From the NCBI GenBank assembly GCA_945643635.1, contig CALZFC010000029.1, positions 1,806,001 through 1,870,000 of the forward strand: a DNA stretch of 64,000 nucleotides, given 5' to 3'. Numbering within the stretch: position 1 is the first letter of the stretch; every line of letters starts with the position of its first letter. This document shows, piece by piece, positions 45,705 to 57,077 of this stretch. A program made the translations under genes and the position numbers. The notes beneath the pieces are model-generated. The model was not told where the DNA came from and ran no database searches. It worked only from the letters and a program-made list of their open reading frames with translations. This DNA is from Allodiplogaster sudhausi (taxonomy: Eukaryota; Nematoda; Chromadorea; Rhabditida; Diplogasteridae).

Positions 45705-47637
45705 TTAAGAGAGCCTCTCCGTAAGGGCCGAGGTGGCCCTGCCCCGGGGGAAAGTGTTGGATTTTGGTAACCAACATTTTATGAGGATTACCCACTTGCA
45801 TTGTAAAAGAAATAATGGGGTCAAATTTGTTATAAAAAAATTTTTCTTGCTAGTGCATGCAAAAGTAAGGCAAAAGTTTGAGTGTCAATAACTTCCTTAA
45901 AACTTAATATTTATTAGTTTTCTTTTTTCAGTTTATTTGTCATTGGAAGGCACTCAAAAAAGGTGTATGACGTGTTTTCTGAAAATTTAATTTTTGACCC
46001 TTTTTAGGCATTTTTCTGCTTCAGAAATTGGTTTTATGGACATTTAAACTATTTTACGGCCCGCGCACGGGCCAATGAATAGTTTATAAGAAAGAGGAGA
46101 AAAAAAACTACATAAGATATGTTCTTATGAAGTAAATCAAAGGATATACATTTTACGAAATTTTGACTTGAACCTGGTGCACTCGCGTTTTTGCTCGTTA
46201 GGATGAAACTGTAGATATACATTTTCTTTTTTCTATCAATATTGAACTCTGTCCACGTCATACGCTTTAATTTTTTGAAAGGTGCTTATTTTGTAGCAAA
46301 TTTCACACTCTTTCTTTCTATCTAGGTCTCAGAGCGTAGAAATGATGACCGTAAAGTGGTGTGATTACCCTTCATATTATTTAAAGCCAATTTTCTTGGT
46401 CAAAATGAAATCTTAACAAAACATGTTCCTAGATGAAATTTGAAGCGCTTTCGAAATGTTATTGAATGATATGTACATGGTTTCACAAAACAGGATTTGG
46501 ATGAAGTTATGGCTCAAGGAATTTTCAGGGTTACGGTAGTGTCGAAAAAATCGGATGATGATGAAATTATACTCATTAAATAGAGCGTTTCGGGTTGTAT
46601 AAGAAAAATGTTTTTATTAACGAATTCGAAAACAATTTATCGTATAAGTGCAAATACCCAAAATACATACCTTTCGATTTTTTTACAGTTGGTCTTTGTA
46701 GCAAATTTAATGGGCTTTCTTTCTATGAACAGCTTACCTACCCCGCGGAACGTTTTTGCCTGAAAACCCCGAAAAACCATCTTTAAAAATTTATTTTTGC
46801 GAATTTTGCAGCTGTAAAGTTTTTTTCACGAAAAGTCTCCAAGATCTTTTTAAAGAGGATTTAAAGATCTATGGATAGCAAAAAATAGATATCAAAAATA
46901 TTAAGAAATATCACACAGAAAAAAATGTGACGCACAATTAATGTTCCATCCAAAATTGTGACCAAAAATTTGACACGAGAGCTCACATCGAAAAATATGA
47001 CATCGGATGTCACATTTTGCTGGCAAGGATGTCACATTTTGTTGGCAAGTCGCTGCTAGAGAAAAATGTGACATTTTTCCACTGCGGGCCGTGCTCGCTC
47101 CTCCAGCCCTCGCCCGCTGTGGTCGCAAAGCACAATATAAATGTACAGTCGAAAAAGGCCGCCTAATCTAGATTGTGCCGGTATGGGTGCAGATGCTGAC
47201 TCTGTTATCTGGCACCATACCACCATGCTCATGGTCGGAATGCTGCAAGACTTTTTTTGGTCTCAAGATTATTTCATAATCTTATATGAAATGATCCAAT
47301 AATGCAAGGCATGAATGAAGAGGGAGAGAGAAAGGGGCGGGGCGAATGGTGCTCAGATGTCACATTTTTTGTCACATTCAGATGTCACATTTTCCGCGGC
47401 TAAATGTGACATGGGGTGGAACACATATGTACTGGCGTAAAATCGGTACATTATTGTGACATCCCTTGTCACATCGTTTTCTGTGTGAACTTGAACAGAA
47501 ATGTTTTTCGAATTCAAAACTATACAGTTTTGAAGAGCATGTCGAGTAGTACAAATGATCTAGTTTTCAGAAATTTTAAAAATCAAACAATTCCTGGTAC
47601 AGGGTACAGATCGAGCCTCACAGATAGGCTGTCTTAA
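45705..47637. mobile_element. TTAA-flanked element 1
   Basis: Left end TTAAGAGAGCCTCTCCGTAA (45705) and right end, inverted, TTAAGACAGCCTATCTGTGA (47637). Just inside the left end lies a CCCTGCCCCGGGG string, seen also in the element at 58730-61188. The interior is AT-rich with no long open frame. It contains the 46310-46640 block that recurs at 50020-50355 and a cluster of GATGTCACATTTT-type repeats at 46925-47480. Pairing of these two ends is inferred from end similarity. Confidence 0.6.
46925..47480. repeat. Repeated TGTCACATTTT motifs
   Basis: More than eight TGTCACATTTT or AATGTGACAT strings in both orientations inside the TTAA element, some forming small inverted pairs (for example about 47035-47075 and 47358-47410). 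Non-coding. Confidence 0.75.
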
Positions 47638-47790
47638 GAAAGTCAAGTATTCACAAGCAAAAAAAAATTTAAAAAATCATTCTTTTAGACTTTATCATTG
47701 CAGATTTTAAAAAATCAACAAAATCAAAGCCAGTCGATTTTGGCCGGTTCCCTGGGCAGTTTGATTCGATCTCGCAAATCGCGTCATATA

Positions 47791-49036
47791 TTAAGACAGC
47801 CTATCTGTAAGACGTGAGCATGGCTTAATACACCACTGCCCTGGGGACTTTTGTTTGATTCAGCACACGAAAACCACATATCTTATACTACTCGACGAGC
47901 TCTACAAAATGTGCCGTATTTTAGATTTTTACAAAATTTTCCGTTCGAGATACGCTACCGTAAGTTTTATATTACTTTTGCTCATAACTTTGTTCAGATG
48001 TAGTTTTTCTTCATTATTTATATACCATTCGATAGCGCTTTAAAAGGGCTTCAATGTATCGTGAGACCGATTTCATGGAAATTGAATTTTGATCCTAAAA
48101 TACGGCCCCGAAAATTTTACTAGCCAAAATTACCATTTGTACAAATTGAAATAGTAATATTCGTAAAGGGCATAAAATTTCACGTTATATAAGTCGCTTT
48201 CAAAGAAAATTAGAGGTAGCTATTTTTTGCTACAAAGCCCGAAACGCTTTCATTGGCCCATGGTATCGATGATGTTTCGGCGGCTCACAAGTTGGTTCAT
48301 TGGAGATCAATTCCGCAAAAAAGCACACCAATCGAAAGCTTTTTGAAAGGGCATCACTCTGCATCTAATTAGAATTTTTGTCATCTCTCGTTTTGCCTTA
48401 AAAAGACTATTATGTTCATTTTTGAGTAAAAAATTACAGTTTTTAGCTAAATTTAGGTGAATTCACTTATCTGTACAAAAGGAGACCTAGTTGTCGTGAA
48501 AGCGATTTAAATTTGCTACAAAAAACCCTCCTTATTACGAAAATTAAGAATAACTATTTTTCGCCATGAATCGAAAAGCAATAGGAAGTCGAGAAAACAC
48601 TATGTATAACCACCAATTCACCGTGTGAATTGGAATATTCGAATTGCGCTTCATTCGAATATTTCAATTCGCACGGTGAAAATTCCCGGTGAACGCGGTG
48701 AATTGGTGAATGTACATATTGTTGTCTCGAGTTTTTATTGCTTTTCAATTCGTAGCGAAAAATAGTTACCCTTAATTTTCGTTATAAAGAGCGTATTTTG
48801 TAGCAAATTTAACGCGCTTTCACGAAAACTAGGTCTCCTTTTGTACAGATGAGTGAATTCACCTAAATTTGGCTAAAAACTGTAATTTTTTACTCATAAA
48901 TGAACATAATGTCTTTTTACGGTTTAAGGCAAAACGAGAGATGACAAAAATTCTAATTAGATGCAGAGTGATGCCCTTTCAAAAACCTTTAGATTGGTGT
49001 GCTCTATGCTCGCAAGTTACTGACAGGCTGTCTTAA
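47791..49036. mobile_element. TTAA-flanked foldback element 2
   Basis: Ends are TTAAGACAGCCTATCTGTAA (47791) and, inverted, TTAAGACAGCCTGTCAGTAA (49036). The interior has inverted arms at about 48313-48640 and 48680-49005. TTAA at both borders. Non-coding. Confidence 0.75.
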
Positions 49037-49315
49037 CATTAGTAGCAACACTAATACTATTCGTAAAATATGAAGGCAGAACTAGTATGTATGCGAGGAA
49101 TTATTCGTAAAAGAACTCCGCTGCCAGCCGCGTCTCGAAAACGTTTGACATTTTTGCTTTTTCTTCAATTCAAAGACAATTATCGATGGTAATTTCCAAT
49201 TTTTTTTATATCTAATTAGCGATCTGTCTGACCCTTTCCTTAATTCTTTCACTCTCTCTCTCTAATTTCACATCGTTCTCAAGTAACAATTATTTTTGTT
49301 CTCTATCGATTTCTC

Positions 49316-49369
<54 letters not shown>

Positions 49370-50412
49370 TCTATCGTCGCTGCTCCACCATCCTACGGAT
49401 CAAGTTAGCTAATTATCTTACTTTTGTGAACATAATATTTTACTGCGTTTTACCCTTCAGCAACCAAAAACAAGTACATACTTATTCAACTTAAAAAATT
49501 ATTGGAATATTCTAATTCGAATAACCTAAACAATGAAATTCTTGGGCTAAAGGATTCTTGGGCTTCTTGGGCTTCTGCGCTACTTTACCTATTCTTATGA
49601 CTTATAACAAAACATTATAGGCATAAAACTTTATTGAAATGGGTTCATCTTGAAGCAAATTTCACCCTCTTTCTAATGATGTATGTTTAGATATGCTGAA
49701 ATGTTTGTAAAGTAGTTTTTTAAGCGTTCTAATAGTACAGAACGAAATTTTCCATAGAAATATAAATATTTCAATAAAAGTATGTATGTAGCATTTGAAG
49801 ATCTCTGTGAGAGCTCTTAGATGATATGCTAACGATTTTGTAATATTAACATTGAGCGTAGTTATGGATCGATGAATGCGCTTGCACGGTGCCTCGGCGG
49901 CCGAAAATGTGCCATTTTGACCGACTCGCGCGCATTGCTCGCGCCATAGCAAAAATTTTTTTTGCTCGGATTTTTCTTGAATGGTGATTATTTGATAGCA
50001 AATTTCACTCACGCTCTTTCTTTCTATCTAGGTCTCAGAGTGTAGAAATGACCATAAATTGGTGTGTCGACCCTTCAAATAATTTAACGCCAATTTTCTC
50101 GGCCAAAATAAAATATTCGTAAAACATGTTCCTTGATGAAATTTGAAGAGCTTTCGAAATCCTATTGAATGATATGTACATCGTTTCTCAAAACAGTTTT
50201 TGAACGAATTTATGGCTCAATGAATTTTCAGGGTTACGGTAGTGTATCCCGAAGGGAAAAAATCGGATGATGATGAAATTGGTCTCATTAAATAGAGCGG
50301 GTCGAGTTGTATAAGCAAAATGTTTTCCGTTAATGAATTCGAAAACAATTTTCCCGGGGCAGGCTGCCTTAAGCGCATGCTCGGCTCTTACAGAGAAGCT
50401 CTTTTAAAATGA
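49037..50412. repeat. Repeat mosaic ending in a TTAA element terminus
   Basis: 49076-49480 recurs at 54130-54540, including two CT tracts. 49640-50020 is inverted at about 50690-50960 and repeated at 51190-51500. A right terminus of the TTAA family, inverted TTAAAAGAGCTTCTCTGTAA, ends at about 50412. No gene. Confidence 0.6.
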
Positions 50413-52304
50413 CAATCATTCTGGAATGATAAGATGAAAGTCGTTCAAATTTTCTGTGTCTAAGTTTGACGATGAGACGAACTGATCCATGCTTAAAAAC
50501 GATATGTTAAAGGAAGGCGATCACCGAAAAATATTTAATGCTGGTTCGAATTGCCGCGTCTGCAATGTGATTATTCTCTCTCATTCTCGCGTGCTTTTTT
50601 TTACCACTATTGAAATGCCTTTTACTAAAAAACTCCGATACACCTGTTTCAATATTTTGACATGAAGTGCACGAGTCGGTCAAAATGGCGTATTTTTCGG
50701 CCGCCGAGGCACCGTGGAAGCGCATTCATCGATCCATAACTGCGCTCAATGTCAATATTACGAAATCGTAAGTATATCATCTAAGAGCTCTCACGGAGAT
50801 CTTCAAATGTTACATACATACTTTTATTGAAAAGTTTCAATTTATATGGGAAATTTCGTTCTGTACAATTAGAAGGCTTAAAAAACTACTTCAAAATACT
50901 TTCTGTATGTCCGAACATACATCATAAGAACGAGGATGAAATTTGCTACAAGATGAACCCCTTTAAATGGAATTCCATGCCTACGATCTTTTGTTATATG
51001 ACATAAGAGTAGGATTGCAAGGCCTTATGGAAAAACTGTAGAAAAAATTATTGGAATATTCTAATTCGAATTTGGAATATTCTAATTCGAATAACCTAAA
51101 ATGTGAATTCTTGGGCAAAATGACAGCGACGCTACTGGCACTACTTTTATGATTTATAACAAAAGATCGTATGCATGGAATTCCATTGAGAGATGTTCAT
51201 CTTGTAGCAAATTTCATCCTCTTTCTTATGATGTATGTTTAGACAGGCAAAAATGTTTTTAAAATAGTTTTTTAAGCCTTCTATTTATACAGAACGAAAT
51301 TTCCCATATAAAACGAAACTTTTTTAAGCCTTCTATTTATAGCATTTGAAGATCTCTGTGAGAGCTCTTAGATTATATGCTAACGATTTTGTAATATTAA
51401 CATTGAGCGTAGTTATGGATCGATGAATGCGCTTGCACGGTGCCTCGGCGGCCGAAAAATGCGCCATTTTGACCGACTCGCGCGCTTCATATCAAAATAT
51501 TGAAACAGGTGTATCGAAGTTTTTTAGTAAAAGGCATTTAAATAGGGGTAAAAAGGTCGCTCTTTCACGTGGTGCCTTCAGTTTTTTTAACATGGGGGGG
51601 GGGGAAAGAGAAAGAAAGCCCATTAAATTTGCTACAAAGACCAACTGTAAAAAAATCGAAAGGTATGTATTTTGGGTATTTGCACTTAGGCAATCATACT
51701 CAACCTCCAACCTTCCACTCAAGATGTCCGGGTTCGATGCGCCAAACGCACCACTCGAAATATTAAAATGCCAAAATGAGGCTTTTAATAAATTTTTTTC
51801 AAAATGTCATTAGGACCTTTTTATGCGCCTTTCAACTCTGAATCGAACAAGAAATTCAAAATAAATATATGTTAACAACGAACAAAGTTATGGTGATTTA
51901 AAGTTTTTTGGGTTTTCGGTGCATATCCATGGTAAACTGAAGAAAATAATTTTTGGAAAAAATGTTTTTGAGGTCCATTTAGGATACCTCATAAGCCTTT
52001 AGAAGGAAAAGAAAATCAAAAAATAATTTTGTTCCCGACATGCCTTACATAGAGCCCTGGTCGAATCTCTCATTGTCAGATTGGCTCTCTTAAGCGCATG
52101 CTCGACTCTTACAGTGAAGCTCTCTTAAATGTACTCTGCTTTATGTTTTCGCATGTAAATCGCACATCCAGAATAAACAAGGTTAATGGGGAGCAAAGGA
52201 ATGGGAGAACTACTAGAATTAGAAAATACAAACGACATATTGTTATTCGCGGGAAAATCCACTCTTCAGCCATTCTCGAACTTTTGTCAACGCAGACTTC
52301 CTTG
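50413..52304. repeat. Repeat mosaic with a further TTAA element terminus
   Basis: Inverted and direct copies of the 49640-50020 block, a G9 run at about 51595-51603, and a second terminus, inverted TTAAGAGAGCTTCACTGTAA, at about 52127. The short frames starting MRLHGASAAEK belong to this repeat. The fragment at 52190-52304 matches 34740-34870. No intact gene. Confidence 0.55.
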
Positions 52305-52850
52305 TCACCCTCCTCGGGCATACTCTGCAGCCTCCCGGCGACTGTCGTTTCGCCTCTGCCTCCTCTCCGCTCGGCGTGCCTCCATCTCCGCTCGGCGTGC
52401 CTCCATCTCCGCTCGGCGTGCCTCCATCTCCGCTCGGCGTGCCTCCATCTCCGCTCGGCGTGCCTCCATCTCCGCTCGGCGTGCCTCCATCTCCGCTCGG
52501 CGTGCCTTCATCTCCTGTCTCTGACGCTGCATTTCCGCCTCCATCTCCGCTCGGCGCGCCTCCATCTCCGCTCGGCGTGCCTCCATCTCCGCTCCGCGTG
52601 CCTCCATCTCCTGTCTCTGACGCTGCATTTCCGCCTCCATCTCCGCTCGGCGCGCCTCCTCCTCCGCTCGGCGCGTCTCCATCTCCGCTCGGCGTGCCTC
52701 CATCTCCTGTCTCTGACGCTGCATTTCCGCCTCCGCCTCCTGTCTCTGCTTCAGAGCCACTCTCCCTGACTCAGCACGTTGCGTTGCCATCTCTTCCTGT
52801 GGTTCTGTTGTTGTTTCCTGTTTTTCCATTATGATTATGACAGCACACAG
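52305..52850 (-). pseudogene. Isolated, expanded coiled-coil exon of the GTPase family
   Basis: On the minus strand, open for about 174 residues: a start like QRAESGRVALKQRQEAEAEM, then many seven-residue ARRAEME units interrupted three times by QRQRQEM. The first part and its upstream flank (about 52780-52845) match the coiled-coil exon at 38330-38169 and its flank, so it derives from an atlastin/GBP-like gene of this cluster. The 21-bp unit has expanded in tandem. No GTPase exons are found nearby on the minus strand up to 57 kb. The plus-strand frames here are shadows. Confidence 0.7.
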
Positions 52851-52894
52851 AAAAAAAGTATTCTTGATATTTTACGAATTGAGGCACTTATGTA

Positions 52895-54120
52895 TGTGAC
52901 GCGATTTGCGAGAGAATCAAATCGAATCAAACTGCCCAGGGACCCGGCCAAAATCGACCGGCTTGGATTTTGTTCAAAAGTTCTTTATAGGTATTTTCCG
53001 GTATGAGGAATCGATTGGAGTGGTCTAGTCATCCGAAAATGTCTCATTCGTCCGCTCTGAGGGCTTGAATTATTAGGGAGGCGAGTTGGATGCACGTCTC
53101 ATGTCACTGCGCCGCAGGTTTTTGAGATAAAGAAATGAAAATATTTTAATAGCCAAGATATTGATCTGAACAACGAAAGAAGCTCACAAAACGTGTTTCT
53201 CATTTTCTACCAACGAAACAATACAGCTTAATAGAGCTTGAAAAGAGCTTTCGAATGGACTATTGGGTTTAGGAAACAGGATGCTCTGAAGTTTTCTTTC
53301 TGGTTAATTATACCTGAGCGGCAATGCAAAACAGCGCTTCATAATCATTTTCGCACACAAAACATACACCATAAGAAAGAGCGTGAAATTTGCTATAAGC
53401 TGAACCACTTCCAATTATCTTCCAAGTCCACAACATTTTGTTATTATCTATAAATATTGGGCTGGTAGTGCCATTTTCATTGCGTCCAATAATCCATATT
53501 TTTAGTTTATTCGAATTAGAATATTCCAATTATTTTTTAAGCGCCCTTCCTTGAAGAATTGTTATAAGTAGATGACCTAGTCTTCTGATTTATAACAAAA
53601 TATCGTAGATTCGGAATTTTATTGTAATGGGTTCAGCTTGAAGTAAATTTCACGTTCTTTCTTGTGGTGTAAGTGTTGGCGTACGAAAATGGTTCTGAAG
53701 TAGGTCTTCTAAGCCGCGGACATGCTGATTTGCATTGCCGCTCAGGGATAATCGACTAGGAAACTTCAGCGCATCCTAAGTTGCATAAACCAAATAGTCC
53801 ATTCGAAAGCTCATTTTAAGCTGTATAGGTTTCGTTGGTAGAAACCAGAACCACGTTTTGTGAGCTCCCTCAAACGTTAAATTTTATAAAAATTGAAAAT
53901 TAAACATTTTCAAGTTTTTCTTATTTCGTTATTTAGATCAAAATCTTGGATATTAAAATGCATATTTTCATTTCTATATCTCAAAAACCTGCGGCGCAGT
54001 GACATCAGACGTGCATCCAACTCGCCTCCCAGCGCGGCGAGCCTAATAAATCAAGCCCTCATAGCCGACGAATGAGACATTTTCTGATGACTAGACCACT
54101 TCCAATCGATTCCTTATACC
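52895..54120. mobile_element. Large foldback element
   Basis: The left arm (about 52990-53480) and right arm (about 53570-54120) are inverted copies with substitutions; CGGCGCAG, GCTCACAAAACG and CATTCGAAAG strings pair across. The start carries the GACGCGATTTGC repeat found at 15287 and, inverted, at 47790. Right-hand copy of the terminal 90 bases missing. Confidence 0.7.
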
Positions 54121-54129
54121 AGGATGATG

Positions 54130-54540
54130 AAGGGAGAACTAGTATGTATACGAGGAATTATTCGTAAAAGAACTCCGCTGCAAGCCGCGTCTCGAAAACG
54201 TTTGACATTTTTTGCTTTTTTTCTTAAATTCTACGACAATTATCGATGTTACCTATTTTTTATATCTAATTAGCGATCTGTCTGACGCACCCTTTCCTTA
54301 ATTCTTTCACTCTCTCTCTCTAATTTCACAACGTTCTCAAGTAACAATTATTTTTGTTCTCTATCGATTTCTCTTCTCTCTCTCTCTCTTTCTCTTCTCT
54401 CTCTCTCTTTCTCTCTCTCTTTCTTCTATCGTTGCTGCTCCACCATCCTACGGATCAAGTTAGCTATTTATCTTACTTTTGTGAACGCAATATTTTACTG
54501 TGTTTGGCCCTTCAGCAACCAAAACACAAGTACATAGATT
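54130..54540 (+). repeat. Second copy of the 49076-49480 repeat
   Basis: Same orientation, near-identical around AAAAGAACTCCGCTG, CGCGTCTCGAAAACGTTTGA and GCTCCACCATCCTACGGATC, with different CT-tract lengths. Confidence 0.8.
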
Positions 54541-54639
54541 AAAATTGCAATAAAGTTCAACGCTCGAGAATTTTCTGTTCTCTGTCGATAGCCAATGATC
54601 CGTAGTGATGATGGAGTCATTGTCGATAGCTGTACCTGG

Positions 54640-54829
54640 AAGTAGACAGAGAGAGGGAGAGAGAGAGAGAGAGAGAGAGACATTTTGCTATGGACCGGTC
54701 CCGAATCTCTCCTCTCTCTCTCCCTCTCTCTCTATCCCTTTCACTCTCTTCTTTCTCTATCTTGCTCTCATTCCGCTTCAATTTACATATCTTTCTCACC
54801 ATCTCTCTCGTTCTCTCTCTCTCTCTCTT

Positions 54830-54874
<45 letters not shown>

Positions 54875-54880
54875 GACAAA
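54640..54880. repeat. Dense (GA)n/(CT)n microsatellites
   Basis: A GA tract (about 54645-54680) followed by long CT tracts to about 54871. The frames reading Ser/Leu-rich or Arg/Glu-rich peptides here are microsatellite artefacts. Confidence 0.9.
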
Positions 54881-55132
54881 CTGGCTAACCTGTTTCTTGA
54901 ATCGTATTGGATTCACCATTTTTGCTCTCTACAAGAAGTCTTTTCGTAAATATTATACAAAAAATTCTTTTTTACTAAAACGTGGCGCAAAATTTGGTTG
55001 AAAGCTGTAGTCTGATCATACTTTCGCAGTTCATTCTTGCTTCTAACAAGATTCGAAGTTGATTTAGAAAACTTTCACAGTTCAGTAATAGTTGGCGAAT
55101 GTCCAATTGACAAAAGGTAAGCACTTTTCGTG
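54881..55132. other. Gene-free spacer
   Basis: AT-rich. No gene or element recognised before the MITE at 55133. Confidence 0.4.
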
Positions 55133-55294
55133 ATACATATATGACGGTGCCAACTAAAAAAACGGTCGTTTTTGAATTTTCGACTCGTTGTGCACACTTT
55201 TTTGGAATATTAAACATAAATATGCCAAATTGGCCGAAAAGTACGCGTAATTCAAAAACGACCGTTTTTTTAGTTGGCACCGTCATATATGTAT
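55133..55294. mobile_element. 162-bp MITE with 46-base near-perfect terminal inverted repeats
   Basis: Left arm from ATACATATATGACGGTGCCA through AAACGGTCGTTTTTGAATT. The right arm is its exact inverse over about 46 bases. The centre is about 70 bases. TA-rich ends make the target duplication ambiguous. Confidence 0.85.
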
Positions 55295-55566
55295 AACAAA
55301 GCATCGCCTGATGGAACATCGGGACACTAGGGCGCCCGTTGATGAATTCTGAGTAACATTATCTATGGAGAAAGAGAGAAGGAGAGAGAGAGAGAGAGAG
55401 AGAGAAAGCGGAAGGAAGAGGGAGAGAGTATAACAAATGTGCATACCTACATATGTACCTTGAGCTGGCTACATGGAAGTGGGGAAGGGGCCATGACGAT
55501 GTATGTAGATCCAGGGAGAGGAGAGTCGACTCTCCCTACATCACATTCTAAATATTCTTCTTACAT

Positions 55567-55870
55567 ATCAAAGCGACGACGCCACGCCCCTGTCCTAATC
55601 AACTCATTCCGGGCGGCTGCCTCTCATCCATAATTCCTTCTTATCTTTACACGATCAGTGTCTATCTCTCTCTCTATCTCTCTTTCTCTCTCTCATTCTC
55701 ACTCTGTTTTTGCTTTCTCATTCTTTTCTCTTTTTGGGCATGATACTGAAAGGAATATGAGTACTCTTATCGCGTTCTTCTTTCTTAGCCCCTATCACTG
55801 GTGAGTCATGTCGAATATTGCGGACCATCTGATTCATCAGTCAGGTGCTTTAAAGTTGCTTCATTATTCA
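55567..55870 (+). repeat. Repeat A, copy 5 (short form)
   Basis: ACGCCACGCCCCTGTCCTAA through CACTGGTGAGTCATGTCGAA and GTCAGGTGCTTTAAAGTTG. The next 160 bases match the 16380-16490 dispersed repeat instead of the rest of A. Confidence 0.8.
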
Positions 55871-57077
55871 ACATAAAATATTTTATTAAAAAATAAAAAA
55901 ATAAAAAAATTTTGTGAAGTCCTTCTTCGCAATAAAAAAACAATGCATACGCTCATATTCTGCGAAAATTCAGTTCATGTTTCTTTTATTAAATGGACTC
56001 TGCTTAATGTTTTCGCATGTAAATAGCATAGCCTAATATTCGGGGGATATAAATGCAATCTATTTGGCATCCGGGCCGAGATCGTATAAAAGTACAGAAA
56101 TCACAAGTAGGACTGAGAATTCGTAGAAATACACAACAAAATCGATAAAAATAGAGAATTCTTAGTGTGCTGTTATACGATCTCCGTCCGGAAGCCAAAT
56201 AGACTGCATTTATGTTCGTGCGGAGAACGTGAAGAAAAATCCCTTCTGATCCCCCGAATAGCATGGGAAAGTAGTGTTTTGCTGCATTTATTAGACTTTG
56301 AAATAGATATTAAAAAATCTATATGTTTGCAAATTGCTACTGGTGAAAATATTCAAATTTATGTAAATTTTGGTCTTCAAAATGTTCCCTAAAGGTCTCC
56401 AAAATATGAAAATTTATGCAAATTAGGTTGTCCAAAGTGTTCCCAAGAACTTCCCTGAAAGGTCCTCAAAATATGCAACTTAAATGGATAATTTTACTAC
56501 TTTGATCTGGGTACATTAGAGCTTAGGAGGGCCCTAGAGGGCACTTCTCTCTTTTAAGAACCTTTATGTACATATGTTTTAGGCGTCACACGAAAAGTAT
56601 GACTCAGATCGACGTGCGGTGAACTTAGACCCCTTGAGTGCAACTTTGGGTCCACGGAGAAAAAAGTTACGGTAAGCTCGGTGTTGATTTGTAAGTGAAC
56701 CAGGGAAATGCCATACTAAGTGCCCGAGCCCAAACATAAATAGCGTCAATGCCCGAGCCGAAACCCCAAAACCCGCGCTTTTCTTCTTTTACGTCACACG
56801 ACCCCTCTCATCTCATTGTTACCCCTCCTCTCTAATTTTTGCGGTGTATTCCATGAATGCCGCTATTACATAATTGTTTGGTGAAAATTCCTTCGCAACG
56901 TTAACTATTGCCACGTAAGCATTTCTTCTAACGTGTCTTTTGCTTCAGTTGCTAGATAAAAATGTTGTTGCACGAGTTCCCTCGTCTTATCCACACCCAC
57001 ACGACAGCGACGAAGGAGGAGAGCTTCATCATAAATTGGCATATTGAGCAGAAAACATGAGATAAATCTCGATCTCT
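55871..57077. other. Gene-free region downstream of the third GTPase gene
   Basis: Contains an inverted repeat at about 56020-56265 (TATTCGGGGGAT... paired with ...ATCCCCCGAATA, and the CAAATAGA / TCTATTTG segments). The rest is unique AT-rich DNA, which would include the 3' UTR of the gene ending at 57078. Confidence 0.45.

Noticed and set aside
52098..52769. Plus-strand frame of LHLRSAC repeats, 223 aa
   Set aside because: Antisense shadow of the 21-bp coiled-coil repeat. The minus strand matches the paralogous exon at 38330-38169.
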